Below are positions 1 to 9,821 of a DNA stretch of 64,000 nucleotides, one piece after another. Each line of letters opens with the position of its first letter. Position 1 is the first letter of the stretch. The DNA is taken from positions 3,392 through 67,391 of the forward strand of contig NZ_LT607420.1 in NCBI RefSeq assembly GCF_900095225.1. The letters run 5' to 3'. The notes below the pieces were generated by a model. That model had not been told where the DNA came from. It did not search any database and was given only the letters and a program-made list of their open reading frames with translations. Source of the stretch: Pseudomonas sp. UMAB-08 (lineage in GTDB: Bacteria > Pseudomonadota > Gammaproteobacteria > Pseudomonadales > Pseudomonadaceae). A program made the translations under genes and the position numbers.

Positions 1-6
1 CTCGGG

Positions 7-954
7 TTACTGGGTCAGTTTGGCCTTGGCGGCCTCCAGGCCTGGTTTACCGTCAATGGTGGTCACGCCAGCGAGCCAGGTATCAAGGATCTGTGGGTTC
101 TTCTTCAGCCAGGCTTTGGCTGCTACATCAGGCTTCATTTTGTCGTCCAGGACGTTGCCCATCAGCGAGCTTTCCATGTTCAGGGTGAACGACAGGTTTT
201 TCAGCAACTGGCCCACGTTGCTGCATTCCTGGGTGTAGCCCTTGCGGGTATTGGTGTAGATGGTGGCCTGACCGAAGTTCGGACCGAAGTAGTCGTCGCC
301 ACCTGTCAGGTACTTCATCTTGAAGCGGGTGTTCATTGGGTGCGGTTCCCAGCCGAGGAAGACCACGTCAGTGTTGCGACGCGAGGCGCGATCCACTTGG
401 GACAGCATGCCTGCTTCACTGGACTCGACCACTTTGAAGCCCGCGGCCTTGAGGCCGAACGCATCCTTGTCGATCATGGACTGGATCAGGCGGTTGCCAT
501 CGTTACCCGGTTCGATGCCGTAGATCTTGCCGTCGAGTTCCTTCTTGAATTTGGCGATGTCGGCGAAGTCATGCAGACCTTTGTCGTAAAGCGCCTGAGG
601 AACGGCCAGGGTGTACTTGGCGTTTTCCAGGTTGGGACGAACGGTGTCCACGGTGCCGGCATCACGATAAGCCTTGATGTCGTTCTCCATGGTCGGCATC
701 CAGTTGCCGAGGAACACGTCCATGTTCTTGCCGTCGGCCAGCGACTTGTAGGTCACGGGTACGGAAATCATGGTGGTCTTGGTTTTGTAACCAAGCGACT
801 CAAGCACGGCACTGGTCACTGCGGTGGTCACGGTGATGTCGGTCCAGCCGACATCGGAGAAGTTAACGGTCGCGCACTGCGCCGGTTCTGCAGCTTGCGC
901 CAGCAGCGGCAGACTCAGCGCAACGGCCAACAGCAACGTTTGGGAACCTTTCAT
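7..954 (-). CDS. choX: Choline ABC transporter substrate-binding protein (ChoX/CbcX-like)
   Basis: Periplasmic binding protein that would capture choline (and perhaps related betaines) for an ABC importer whose other genes should lie just left of the window. The 315-residue product starts with a signal peptide (MKGSQ, a Leu/Ala core, then AQA-AEP cleavage). Trp residues in SDVGWTDI, GNWMPTM and GWEPHPMN fit the aromatic cage that binds the quaternary amine in this family. I chose the ATG at 954 because AGGAG lies about 6 nt upstream and the signal peptide begins there; the frame is open further upstream but that part is not credible. It is divergent from sdaB and near gbdR, as in the P. aeruginosa betaine locus, so activation by GbdR is likely (inference). 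Confidence 0.93.
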   Translation of the reverse strand: MKGSQTLLLAVALSLPLLAQAAEPAQCATVNFSDVGWTDITVTTAVTSAVLESLGYKTKTTMISVPVTYKSLADGKNMDVFLGNWMPTMENDIKAYRDAGTVDTVRPNLENAKYTLAVPQALYDKGLHDFADIAKFKKELDGKIYGIEPGNDGNRLIQSMIDKDAFGLKAAGFKVVESSEAGMLSQVDRASRRNTDVVFLGWEPHPMNTRFKMKYLTGGDDYFGPNFGQATIYTNTRKGYTQECSNVGQLLKNLSFTLNMESSLMGNVLDDKMKPDVAAKAWLKKNPQILDTWLAGVTTIDGKPGLEAAKAKLTQ

Positions 955-1432
955 CGATGGACTCCTAGGTGTTTTCTTCTCGTCATCAGCCGGTAGGGGC
1001 CGATGCGGTTTGTGTGTTGCAGCTGAATGGCGAGGCGTGTCACGCAACAGCTCTGCCACTGCGCCTGGCAATCGAGTCGAGACTGATCATGTAACAGTGA
1101 AAAACAAACGCCTACAGGGGGCGTCGCATCCAGTACATACAGGGTCGTATCCAGTGTCGGCAACGTCGCTTACAGATTTTTTAGCCGGCGAAAAGGTACT
1201 TTTCAGGTGTCGATACGGCACCTTGATGGTCCGATCGGTCGCAAACCGTCATGCCGGGATGCTCTCCATCAGCGGCGACGTTAGTGGGTATGGGTACGTC
1301 GGTGTCAGACGCCGTACGCCGCGATAAAAGCCTGATGATGCGCCCATCTCGGCGGATAGCAGCTTCAGCGTAGCAGCTCCGTCACCGGGCGCCTTTGGCG
1401 TCGGGAGTCTCGACTACAGAGGGTTTGCGGTA
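955..1432. promoter_or_regulatory. Divergent intergenic region choX / sdaB
   Basis: 478 bp without a convincing gene between two divergently transcribed betaine-related genes, so both promoters must lie here. GbdR is known to activate both neighbours in P. aeruginosa, which makes this a likely place for GbdR sites, but I cannot point to a specific one. I see no strong sigma-70 boxes and no terminator. Confidence 0.45.
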
Positions 1433-2809
1433 ATGGCTATCAGTGTGTTCGACCTGTTCAAGATCGGTATCGGTCCCTCCAGTTCACACACCGTGGGGCC
1501 CATGCGCGCCGCGGCGCTTTTTGTTCAGGGGCTGCGTGAGCGTGAGCAACTGGCTCAGGTCGTCAGGGTTGAAGTACGGCTTTATGGGTCGCTGTCGGCC
1601 ACCGGTATCGGCCATGGCAGTGACAATGCGGTGATCATGGGGTTGATGGGCGAATGGCCGGATGCTATCGACCCGTCGCAGATCGGGCTGCGCATCGCCA
1701 CCCTGAAGGAAACCGACACGCTGCTATTGGACAGTGCCTTGCCCATCCCGTTCCAGTGGCGGCGCGACATGCTGCTCATCGATGAAAACCTGCCGTTCCA
1801 TCCCAACGCCATGACCCTGATTGCTGAAAGCGCGGACGGAGAGCTGCACCGCGACACGTATTACTCGGTCGGCGGTGGTTTTGTCGTCGATGAAGCTCAG
1901 GCTGCAAGCGGTGTGCTGGACATGGACCGTACGGTGCTGCCATACGATTTCTCCAGCGCAGCCGAACTGCTTGCCTTGTGCCAGCAGCATGGTTTGCGCG
2001 TGTCCGAGCTGATGATGGCCAACGAAAAGGTCTGGCGCAGCGAAGAGGAAATCCGCAGCGGGCTGATGCGTTTGTGGCGCGCGATGCAGGATTGTGTCGA
2101 AGAGGGCCTTAAGCACGAAGGCATCCTGCCAGGCGGTTTGAATGTGCGCCGTCGCGCTGCGCGTTTGCATCGCAGCCTGCTGGAGTTGGGCAAGCCTAAC
2201 GTGATCGGTTCGACCCTCAGCGCCATGGAGTGGGTCAACCTGTTCGCCCTGGCCGTCAACGAAGAGAACGCGGCCGGTGGGCGCATGGTCACGGCACCCA
2301 CCAATGGCGCGGCGGGGATTATTCCGGCGGTGCTGCATTACTTCGTCAAGTTCAGCGAGGAGGTCAGCGAGGCCAATGTGGTCGACTACTTCCTGGCGGC
2401 CGCGGCGGTGGGCATTCTCTGCAAGAAGAACGCCTCGATCTCGGGTGCCGAGGTCGGTTGCCAGGGTGAAGTGGGTTCGGCCTGCGCCATGGCGGCGGCT
2501 GGATTGGCGGACATTCTTGGCGCCACTCCGGAGCAGTTGTGCAACGCGGCGGAAATCGGTCTGGAACATAACCTGGGGCTGACCTGCGATCCGGTCGGCG
2601 GGTTGGTGCAGGTGCCGTGCATCGAGCGCAACGCCATCGCGGCGGTGAAGGCGATCAATGCCGCGCAGATGGCATTGCGGGGCGACGGTCAGCACTTTAT
2701 CTCGCTGGATCGGGTGATCCGGACCATGCGTGATACGGGCGCTGACATGCACGACAAATACAAGGAAACCTCGCGCGGCGGATTGGCGGTCAGCGCCATC
2801 GAGTGTTGA
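1433..2809 (+). CDS. sdaB: L-serine ammonia-lyase (single-chain, iron-sulfur)
   Basis: Deaminates L-serine to pyruvate and ammonia in the cytoplasm. In this locus it would finish the route choline - betaine - sarcosine - glycine - serine - pyruvate. The 458-residue protein has the fused beta and alpha domains of the bacterial 4Fe-4S type. The N-terminal SSHTVGPM motif is present, and the three cluster cysteines fall at about residues 343 (GCQGEVG), 385 (LTCDPVGG) and 396 (VPCIERN), which are the expected spacings. Start is ATG 1433 with a weak purine-rich site upstream. The next gene in the same direction is gbdR, 480 bp away, so it is probably a separate transcript. Confidence 0.95.
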   Translation: MAISVFDLFKIGIGPSSSHTVGPMRAAALFVQGLREREQLAQVVRVEVRLYGSLSATGIGHGSDNAVIMGLMGEWPDAIDPSQIGLRIATLKETDTLLLDSALPIPFQWRRDMLLIDENLPFHPNAMTLIAESADGELHRDTYYSVGGGFVVDEAQAASGVLDMDRTVLPYDFSSAAELLALCQQHGLRVSELMMANEKVWRSEEEIRSGLMRLWRAMQDCVEEGLKHEGILPGGLNVRRRAARLHRSLLELGKPNVIGSTLSAMEWVNLFALAVNEENAAGGRMVTAPTNGAAGIIPAVLHYFVKFSEEVSEANVVDYFLAAAAVGILCKKNASISGAEVGCQGEVGSACAMAAAGLADILGATPEQLCNAAEIGLEHNLGLTCDPVGGLVQVPCIERNAIAAVKAINAAQMALRGDGQHFISLDRVIRTMRDTGADMHDKYKETSRGGLAVSAIEC

Positions 2810-3289
2810 GACAACATCTGTGGCGAGCCCAAATTCTGTAGGAACGGGCTTGCCCGCGATTGGCTTGGCGGATTAGTCGGACAGACTGCCATCGCGGCGG
2901 GAGGCATAGTTATAGGCCTGCTCCTACAATGGGCACAGCCCACCTGCACCGCCACCTTTTAGCGCGCGGTGCCTTGAGCACCTACCGCTGGTCGGTTCGT
3001 GCACTGCAGTGACACTCCTTTAGTCTAGGTAGGCACGCACTTCACACAAGTGCTACCGAAGTGCTCAACCTCCCGGATCAGCCCGCAGCATAAGGCGTCT
3101 ACGGCTTATAACCCCTCTAGTCGTGGGTCCTTATATAGACGCATCACGACGTCGTTTTCAGGTTTTATTGAATGGCCATTCAACTTTAGGCATGGCAATT
3201 GCGTTGTCATCACAAAGCCCCCCATCGCATGGGCAATAACAAGAGCCTCGCCTGAGGCCATCAACCGCTTTGTGTGAGGAGATACCGTG
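2810..3289. promoter_or_regulatory. Intergenic region sdaB - gbdR
   Basis: 480 bp with no supported gene. It begins with a 92-bp interspersed repeat (2837-2928, listed separately). The remainder is presumed to hold the gbdR promoter; I see a 10-bp palindrome CACTGCAGTG at 3002-3011 but no clear promoter boxes. A strong ribosome binding site GAGGAG (3276-3281) ends the region. Confidence 0.4.
2837..2928. repeat. Interspersed palindromic repeat, copy 1
   Basis: The ends are imperfect inverted repeats: TGTAGGAACGGGC at the left and GCCTGCTCCTACA at the right. The inner part of the left end, CTTGCCCGCGAT, is the same as in the element at 43497-43603. This is a short non-coding repeat of the type scattered between genes of P. 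fluorescens-group genomes. Confidence 0.7.
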
Positions 3290-4393
3290 ATGACTTCGTT
3301 CAACTCCGGGGCCCAACCCCAGAACCGCGCGCCGCAATCCATCGGCTTTCTGCTGTTGGACAATTTCACGCTGATTTCCCTCGCCTCGGCGGTTGAGCCG
3401 TTGCGCATGGCCAACCAGCTGTCTGGTCGTGAGCTGTATCGCTGGACCACTCTGAGTGTCGACGGTGGGCAAGTCTGGGCCAGCGATGGTCTGCAGATAA
3501 CCCCTGACGCCTCCATGCACAAGGCCCCCGTCCTGGACACCGTGATTGTGTGCGGCGGCGTGGGTATTCAGCGCACCGTGACCCGCGAGCACGTCAGCTG
3601 GCTGCAAAGCCAGGCACGCCAATCACGTCGTCTGGGCGCTGTCTGCACCGGCAGTTGGGCCTTGGCCTGCGCCGGCCTGCTCGATGGTTTCGATTGCAGC
3701 GTGCACTGGGAATGCCTGGCCGCGATGCAGGAAGCTTTCCCGCGTGTTGCCATGAGCACCCGCTTGTTTACCCTGGACCGTAACCGCTTCACCAGCTCTG
3801 GCGGCACCGCGCCGCTGGACATGATGCTGCACTTGATCAGCCGCGATCACGGTCGCGAACTGTCGGCAGCGATTTCCGAGATGTTCGTCTACGAGCGTAT
3901 TCGCAACGAGCAGGATCACCAGCGTGTGCCGCTCAAGCACATGCTCGGCACCAATCAGCCGAAACTGCAGGAAATCGTGGCGTTGATGGAGGCCAACCTT
4001 GAAGAGCCTATCGACCTGGACGAGCTGGCGGTATACGTCACCGTTTCCCGGCGTCAGCTGGAGCGGCTGTTCCAGAAATACCTGCACTGCTCACCGTCGC
4101 GCTATTACCTCAAGCTGCGCTTGATCCGCGCCCGGCAACTGCTCAAGCAGACGCCGATGTCGATTATCGAAGTGGCGTCGGTGTGTGGTTTCGTGTCCAC
4201 GCCGCACTTCTCCAAGTGCTACCGCGAATACTTCGGCATCCCGCCGCGTGACGAGCGCGTCGGTTCCAACACCGCCCAGCAAGTCGCGATGATGCCAATC
4301 CCGCAAGCACTGGTGCTGGCGCCGCTGTCAGGTCCACTGTCGGCGCTGAGCCAGGCGCGTAATGAATCGACGTTTGCGAGTGTGCGGCTGTGA
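3290..4393 (+). CDS. gbdR: GbdR, AraC-family activator of glycine betaine catabolism
   Basis: Transcription activator that senses glycine betaine or dimethylglycine and switches on choline and betaine uptake and breakdown genes. Residues about 15-190 form a DJ-1/PfpI-like (class I amidotransferase-like) domain with CGGVGIQ and GAVCTGSWALA. Residues about 220-330 are an AraC-type double helix-turn-helix (LDELAVYVTVSRRQLERLF and VCGFVSTPHFSKCYREYFG). A GTG at 3287 is in frame directly before the ATG at 3290. I chose the ATG because it sits 8 nt after GAGGAG and gives 367 residues, the length I recall for P. aeruginosa GbdR. It lies next to sdaB and choX, both expected targets. Confidence 0.95.
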   Translation: MTSFNSGAQPQNRAPQSIGFLLLDNFTLISLASAVEPLRMANQLSGRELYRWTTLSVDGGQVWASDGLQITPDASMHKAPVLDTVIVCGGVGIQRTVTREHVSWLQSQARQSRRLGAVCTGSWALACAGLLDGFDCSVHWECLAAMQEAFPRVAMSTRLFTLDRNRFTSSGGTAPLDMMLHLISRDHGRELSAAISEMFVYERIRNEQDHQRVPLKHMLGTNQPKLQEIVALMEANLEEPIDLDELAVYVTVSRRQLERLFQKYLHCSPSRYYLKLRLIRARQLLKQTPMSIIEVASVCGFVSTPHFSKCYREYFGIPPRDERVGSNTAQQVAMMPIPQALVLAPLSGPLSALSQARNESTFASVRL

Positions 4394-4448
4394 TTGAGAG
4401 GGCAAGCGTGCGGCCCTCAACCCTGCTGGAGTGATTCATTCACGTGAA

Positions 4449-4466
4449 GGCGTCTTTTCAGACGCC
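4449..4466. terminator. Hairpin between convergent gbdR and msrA
   Basis: GGCGTCT and AGACGCC form a 7-bp stem around a TTTC loop. It sits between the convergent ends of gbdR and msrA and could end both transcripts, but neither side has a clean T run. Confidence 0.45.
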
Positions 4467-4474
4467 GAAAATCC

Positions 4475-5122
4475 TCACGCGGGTAAACAAACGCCAGTCC
4501 CGCCCAGCCCGCAATAACCGGCCGGGTTCTTCGCCAGGTACTGCTGGTGATACGCCTCGGCGTAGTAAAACGTCGGCGCTTCTTCGATTTCGGTGGTGAT
4601 CCGGCCCAGGCCAGCTTTGTCCAGTTCGGCCTGGAATGCGTCTTTGCTCACTTGGGCCGCTTTGAGTTGGGTTTCGTTGGTGCAGTAGATGACCGAGCGA
4701 TACTGGGTGCCGATGTCGTTGCCCTGACGCATGCCCTGAGTCGGGTTGTGCGCTTCCCAGAACGTTTTCAACAGTGCTTCGTAGGTCGTGTGTTCGGTGT
4801 CGTAGACCACCAGGACGACTTCGCTGTGGCCGGTCAGGCCCGAGCAGACCTCTTCGTATGTCGGGTTGGGCGTCATGCCGCCGGCGTAACCGACCGCCGT
4901 GCTGTACACGCCCGGTTGCTGCCATAGACGGCGTTCAGCACCCCAGAAACAGCCCATGCCAAAAATCGCGAAATCCACGGTGCCAGGGAACGGGCCGAGC
5001 AACGGGTTACCGTTGACGAAATGTTTTTCCGGCACGGTCATGTGCGTTTCACGGCCTGGCAGTGCCTGCGAGGCGGTAGGCAGTTCATTTTTGTTCACGA
5101 GTATCTCCGAGCGCAAAACCAT
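4475..5122 (-). CDS. msrA: Peptide methionine sulfoxide reductase MsrA
   Basis: Repairs oxidised proteins by reducing the S-form of methionine sulfoxide, using thioredoxin. The catalytic cysteine is in [10 protein letters not shown]. The family motifs [13 protein letters not shown] and QYRSVIY are present, and the C-terminal [13 protein letters not shown] carries the resolving cysteines. The ATG at 5122 gives 215 residues, which I recall as the P. aeruginosa length, with a purine-rich site (AGAGGA) upstream; an in-frame upstream extension to 5152 is less likely. It lies downstream of dipA on the same strand with a 155-bp gap. Confidence 0.96.
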   Translation of the reverse strand: MVLRSEILVNKNELPTASQALPGRETHMTVPEKHFVNGNPLLGPFPGTVDFAIFGMGCFWGAERRLWQQPGVYSTAVGYAGGMTPNPTYEEVCSGLTGHSEVVLVVYDTEHTTYEALLKTFWEAHNPTQGMRQGNDIGTQYRSVIYCTNETQLKAAQVSKDAFQAELDKAGLGRITTEIEEAPTFYYAEAYHQQYLAKNPAGYCGLGGTGVCLPA

Positions 5123-5277
5123 GAGCCATATCCTCTGAATAGATCGAGACAACAGATAAGCGTTGTCAGTCAGGGCTTCTGATTAATAGAGGGTGAGTGA
5201 CGATAGACCGACAGTTTGCCCGACTGTTCAGGGTCGAGGGAAGGGGCGGGGCACGCGGAGGGAGAGGCGCGGTGATG

Positions 5278-7971
5278 TCAGGCCAGAGGGCCGCGAGGGT
5301 AACGTCGGAGCTTGTCGATCAGCTCCAGTCCTGGAATCGGCCGGTCAAACAGGTAACCCTGGCCGACGTCGCAGCGGTGGCGGCGCAGGAACGCCAGCTG
5401 TTCGGCGGTTTCGACACCTTCGGCCACGACCGTGAGTTTAAGGTTGTGGGCCATGGCGATCACTGCTGAGGTGATTTCCATGTCGTCCTGATTGTCCGGA
5501 ATGTCGCGGATGAAGCTGCGATCGATCTTGATGACGTCAATCGGGAATTTTTTCAGGTAGCTGAGGGACGAATAACCGGTGCCGAAGTCATCCATGGCCA
5601 GGGTCAGCCCGAGACTTTTCAGGAAGTCGAGTTGTTGTCGGGTGTCCTCGGTCGCTTCCAGCAGCAAACCTTCGGTGAGTTCAAGCTCCAGCAAGGGCGC
5701 TGCCAGACGCTCTTCCTTGAGGATGGTGGCAATCGAAGACACCAGGTCCGGATCGGAAAACTGCTTGGGCGACAGGTTGATCGCAACGTGCAAGAGCCCC
5801 AGCCCGGCAGCGGTCAGTTGCTTGCTCATGCGGCACGCTTCACGCGCGACCCATTTACCGATGGGGATGATCAGGCCGGTTTCTTCTGCAACGCTGATGA
5901 ACTGGTCCGGGCGAATCATGCCTTTTTCCGGGTGATTCCAGCGCAACAGCGCTTCCATCCCCAGCAACCGTCCACTGCGCAGGCACAGCTTGGGTTGGTA
6001 GAACACTTCCAGCTCGTTTTGGGTCAAGGCGCGTCGCAGGTTGTTCTCGACGAACAGCTTATAGCTGGCCTCTGCGTTGAGGGCTTCTGTGAATACTTGT
6101 ACCTGATGTTTGCCGTTGGCCTTGGCCTTGTGCAGAGCCAGGCCAGCGTTCTTCATCAGGGTTTGCGGATCGCGGCCGTGCAGTGGCGCGCAGGCCAGGC
6201 CCACGGAACCGGTGACGCTGATCAACTGGTTGTCGACGAACATCGGTTTATCCAGGGTCTTGAGCACCTGAATGGCGATCTGCTGGCCGGCGTCGAGATC
6301 GGTGTCGTCCAGCAGTACGGCAAACTCGTTACTGGCAAACCGCGCCAGACTGCCGCTGGGGCTCAGGCTGTTGCGCAGGCGCCGAGCAAGGCTGATCAGC
6401 AGTTTGTCACCCGTCTGATGGCCAAGGCTGTCGTTGATGCGTTTGAAGTTGTCGATGTCCACCAGCAGCAGGCTGATCGGCGTGTCGCTGTCACGGGCGA
6501 AGCGCTCATCGAGGTTGCGAATGAACGCCGGTCGGTTGCCCAGGCTGGTGAGGTTGTCGGTGTAGGCCAGGCGCTCGATGCGCTGCTGTGCCAGCTTGGT
6601 CTGGGTGATGTCTTCGTAGATGCCGATGTAATGGGTCAACTCACGATTGTCGCCATATACCTTGGAGATCGAAAGTTGCCCCCAATAGGGTTCCAGGTTT
6701 TTGCGACGGCTCTTGAACTCGCCTTGCCAACTGTTGCTTTTGGCCAGGCTGGAGTTGGCGTCGAGCAGCAATTCGTTGAGGTTTTCCAGCGCTGTCAGAT
6801 CTGACAGCCGGTGGCCGTGAACCTCTTCGGTGGTGTATTGGGTGATCGCGGTGAAGCTCGGGTTGACGTATTCAACCACCCCGTCGCAATTGACCAGCAA
6901 GAAGGCGTTGGCGCTTTGTTCCACGGCACGCTGGAACAAATGCAAGGCGCTGGTGGCGGTGCGTCGGTTGTGGTTGTTGAGAACTTGCGCGAATTGGTCG
7001 GCCAACTCGCCGGCAAAGGTTATTTCATCGGCCTGCCAGAGGCGCGGGGCGCCGGTTTGTTCCAGGCACAGCACGCCGACGACATTGCCATCGACACGGA
7101 TACTGGCATCGAGCATCGCATTGATGTCCCGAGGCTTCAGGCTTTCGGCCATCTCGCGGGTGCGCGGGTCCAGTGAGACGTCATTGGCATCAATGGCGCG
7201 GCCGGTGTGCAGGGCATCCAGGTAGTTCGGGAACAGGCTGGCGTCGATGGGTTGCGGCAGCAGACAGTCGCCCGTGTCGCGATTGAACGCGGCAATCGGC
7301 TCCAGGCGCTGGTCGTTGAGGTTCCAGATGCTGGCGCAGGCGATGTTATAGATTTCGCAGGCGCTTTGGGTGATCAGCTGGGCCGCTTCCTGAACCGTGT
7401 TTTGGCTGCTGTAGCGATGGCGGGTAAGGCGCAGGATCAGGCTTTGCTGAGCGCGAACACGCTCCAGATGCAGCAATTGCTCATGCTGGGCACGCTGGTT
7501 GAGCTCAAGGGAAATTTGCAGGCGGTTGTTCTGGTTTTCCAGATCCGGGTCTGATGCAGGGCCGCTGTCACCGAACAGGCCTTCGACCACGATGATGTAG
7601 CCGCGTAGCAGGTGGCGGTTATGCTGCTTAAAGCCCTCACCCATCTCCAGCAGGCTGATTGGGCCAACGGCGGTGTGCAGCGTATAGCGGATCAGATAGA
7701 ACGGGCTGTTGGCTAATTGCAGCTGGATGTCGTCATGCATCTGATAGCGCGCTTCGGGCTCCATCAGGCTGGCATAAGGCGAGCCAATGAGGGCGCAAAG
7801 GTCTACGGCGGGCAGGCCAAACTGCTTTTCGCAATTGGGATCGAGATACAGCAGCGCCCAGCTAGCTTCATTCAGCCGTTCGAAACGCAACATACCGAGC
7901 CGCGAAGGCACCGGTAATTGCGTGACTACCTCGACCGCGGTTCGACCGACGGCATCGGGCTGGCTTTTCAT
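5278..7971 (-). CDS. dipA: DipA-like c-di-GMP phosphodiesterase (PAS-GAF-PAS-GGDEF-EAL)
   Basis: 897-residue signalling protein predicted to degrade cyclic di-GMP and so promote biofilm dispersal and motility. Order of domains: N-terminal PAS-like (about 20-110), coiled region, GAF (about 190-330), PAS (about 345-470), GGDEF (about 475-635), EAL (about 650-895). The GGDEF signature is degenerate (ASNEF near residue 547), so synthesis of c-di-GMP is unlikely. The EAL domain looks active: EALLRW near 672, ELTE, DDFGTGYSSL, KIDRSF and AEGVE are all present. There is no signal peptide or membrane segment. Length, domain order and location beside msrA fit DipA (PA5017) of P. aeruginosa. Confidence 0.92.
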   Translation of the reverse strand: MKSQPDAVGRTAVEVVTQLPVPSRLGMLRFERLNEASWALLYLDPNCEKQFGLPAVDLCALIGSPYASLMEPEARYQMHDDIQLQLANSPFYLIRYTLHTAVGPISLLEMGEGFKQHNRHLLRGYIIVVEGLFGDSGPASDPDLENQNNRLQISLELNQRAQHEQLLHLERVRAQQSLILRLTRHRYSSQNTVQEAAQLITQSACEIYNIACASIWNLNDQRLEPIAAFNRDTGDCLLPQPIDASLFPNYLDALHTGRAIDANDVSLDPRTREMAESLKPRDINAMLDASIRVDGNVVGVLCLEQTGAPRLWQADEITFAGELADQFAQVLNNHNRRTATSALHLFQRAVEQSANAFLLVNCDGVVEYVNPSFTAITQYTTEEVHGHRLSDLTALENLNELLLDANSSLAKSNSWQGEFKSRRKNLEPYWGQLSISKVYGDNRELTHYIGIYEDITQTKLAQQRIERLAYTDNLTSLGNRPAFIRNLDERFARDSDTPISLLLVDIDNFKRINDSLGHQTGDKLLISLARRLRNSLSPSGSLARFASNEFAVLLDDTDLDAGQQIAIQVLKTLDKPMFVDNQLISVTGSVGLACAPLHGRDPQTLMKNAGLALHKAKANGKHQVQVFTEALNAEASYKLFVENNLRRALTQNELEVFYQPKLCLRSGRLLGMEALLRWNHPEKGMIRPDQFISVAEETGLIIPIGKWVAREACRMSKQLTAAGLGLLHVAINLSPKQFSDPDLVSSIATILKEERLAAPLLELELTEGLLLEATEDTRQQLDFLKSLGLTLAMDDFGTGYSSLSYLKKFPIDVIKIDRSFIRDIPDNQDDMEITSAVIAMAHNLKLTVVAEGVETAEQLAFLRRHRCDVGQGYLFDRPIPGLELIDKLRRYPRGPLA

Positions 7972-8242
7972 TAAGAAACTCGCTTCCAGAATGCTGATCG
8001 CGCACGGGCTTACGCCCTCTTTTTCGTCGCGTGCGCCAAGGTTGCATCATGCAGCTCAGGCTGACAAGGGAGGGCAGTGGCTTAGTGCTATAAATCGTAT
8101 CGATTGGCGTATCGAGTTGCAGTATTTTCCGGGACTCTTGGGGTGTTCCAAATATGACACTTAGCATACAAGCCAGTACCCGCAAGCTCTGTGCAGGATG
8201 TATAGGTACTGGCTTGCCTGCAAAGAGGAGAGTCGCGGCCTG
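7972..8242. other. Intergenic region between dipA and the PhoD-like gene
   Basis: 271 bp between the start of dipA and the end of the PhoD-like gene, both on the minus strand. It contains the inverted repeat at 8169-8216 and presumably the dipA promoter. No gene is visible. Confidence 0.5.
8169..8216. repeat. 12-bp perfect inverted repeat
   Basis: CAAGCCAGTACC (8169-8180) and GGTACTGGCTTG (8205-8216) are exact reverse complements separated by 24 nt. It lies 27 bp past the stop of the PhoD-like gene. No T run follows on either strand, so it may be an intergenic repeat or RNA-stabilising stem rather than a standard terminator. Confidence 0.6.
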
Positions 8243-9679
8243 TTAGTCCAACGCAATGATGAGCGGCTGTTTTTCCAGGGTTTGGCCATTTTTGCCAAAG
8301 AACTGCACCTGAACTTCTTTTTCATTCGCGCTCACATAGGCAAAGTTGTCTTCGCTGTGAATGCGGCTGATCAGTTGGCTGTTGTAAGCACCGTCGTCCA
8401 CGATGCTCACCGGCCCATTCAGTATGAAGTCCGATTCATAGGCGTTAGCATACGTCGCCAAAAGCGGGATTTTGTACAGCGGCGAAGACACGATGGTGTG
8501 CACGCTAAAGTCGGGTTCGGCCGAATGGGTCAGTTTGCTGACCAGCGAACAATGAACGTCGCCGGAAACGAATACGACGTTTTGGATTTTATTGAAGCGA
8601 ATGTAGTCGAGAATCTGGTTACGTTGTTCCGGGAACGACTTCCAGCTGTCGCCATCGTCTGATTGGAGGTCCGGGTAAAACATGACCGGCGTGACCACGA
8701 ACTTGACCCGCGCCTGGCTGGTTTTCAACCCGTCGAGCAGGGCGGCCATTTGCACTGTGCCAATCATTTCGGGTGGCGTGGTGTGCAATTTACGCTCGGT
8801 TCGGACGTCCATGACAAACCAGTCGGATACGCCGTTGGTGACGGTGTACCAAAATTTCTTCGGGATGACCGAGCCGGAAATGTCTCCGCTCTTCCTCACG
8901 TCGTACAGGGGGCTGTGGCTGCATTGGTAGATGCTGTACGCCGTGATGGCTGCGGGGTAGAGCATCTCCATGTCTTGCGGGGTGGCCTTGGCGGGCCAGT
9001 TGTCCTCGATCTCATGGTCGTCGAGGATCATGTAGGTGGGCACGTTGTTCATCATTTTGCCGATACCCTCCTGGCTGAACGCGACCCGGTAGCGGCTCAA
9101 GAAGTCTTCCAGCGCCGCTGCCGGGTTGATCAGGTTGAGGTCGTCGGCATAGATTTGATCACCCACCATGAACATGGCATCAATGGGCATTTTCTTTCGG
9201 GTGACTTTGTCGAACATCACTTTGAACATCTGGTCGCCCAGATCCGGCCACAGGCCCACTCCACCGCTGCCCCTCAGGGTATGGATATAACGGCATGAGC
9301 CGACGATGAAGTTACGCTCGGCTTTTGGATCGCGCGTGGCAGTCTTGAAGACATAGTTGCTGCTGGGCCACTTCAGTTTGCCGCTGCTTTGCAGGGCGAC
9401 ATTGTCCAGGGTTGTTTCAGCGCTGAACCAGCCTGCTTGATACTCATAGACCGTGTTGTCATAGAGGCCATCGAGGATCATCACCGCCGTCATGTCGTTG
9501 TAGGGCATCAGTTGGTTGAACACAGGTTCAGACCAGTCAGGGCTGTGACTGGCTCGGTAACGTACAACGCTGAAATGAGGGGTTTGCGAGTCGCTTTTTT
9601 TGCTGCGAAGAAAAATTCGGCATTGTTGCGAGGTGGTATGGCCAACGACAGGGCCGACAGTGGGCTTGAGTATTTCCAT
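8243..9679 (-). CDS. PhoD-like metallophosphoesterase, no signal peptide
   Basis: 478 residues with the PhoD/purple-acid-type fold. Metal-binding motifs are visible: a first GSCRYIH-type segment, MFMVGDQIYADD, the YMILDDHEIEDNW motif and FVSGDVHCSLVSKL. PhoD enzymes hydrolyse phosphodiesters and monoesters, are usually calcium/iron dependent and are normally exported by Tat. Here the N-terminus (MEILKPTVGPVV) has no twin-arginine or hydrophobic leader and goes straight into the Fn3-like N-terminal domain, so this form is probably cytoplasmic or exported by other means. Start ATG 9679 has AAAGGATT upstream. In P. aeruginosa I recall aceF and dipA as neighbours, so this gene looks like an addition to the locus. 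Confidence 0.85.
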   Translation of the reverse strand: MEILKPTVGPVVGHTTSQQCRIFLRSKKSDSQTPHFSVVRYRASHSPDWSEPVFNQLMPYNDMTAVMILDGLYDNTVYEYQAGWFSAETTLDNVALQSSGKLKWPSSNYVFKTATRDPKAERNFIVGSCRYIHTLRGSGGVGLWPDLGDQMFKVMFDKVTRKKMPIDAMFMVGDQIYADDLNLINPAAALEDFLSRYRVAFSQEGIGKMMNNVPTYMILDDHEIEDNWPAKATPQDMEMLYPAAITAYSIYQCSHSPLYDVRKSGDISGSVIPKKFWYTVTNGVSDWFVMDVRTERKLHTTPPEMIGTVQMAALLDGLKTSQARVKFVVTPVMFYPDLQSDDGDSWKSFPEQRNQILDYIRFNKIQNVVFVSGDVHCSLVSKLTHSAEPDFSVHTIVSSPLYKIPLLATYANAYESDFILNGPVSIVDDGAYNSQLISRIHSEDNFAYVSANEKEVQVQFFGKNGQTLEKQPLIIALD

Positions 9680-9821
9680 GATTGAATCCTTTCAAATCAA
9701 ATTGGTGGGTGCATGGCACCTCATTGATTCTAGGGCGGACAGGAAAAAAATCGCCTCATGAAGGGCTACAGCGTGTGCGGCTGCTGACGATGCGTGCTGT
9801 AGGAAAACCGGTTTGGCGGGC

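Noticed and set aside
3185..3210. TGGCAATTGCG as a sigma-54 promoter before gbdR
   Set aside because: The spacing between GG and GC is far shorter than the 10 bp needed.
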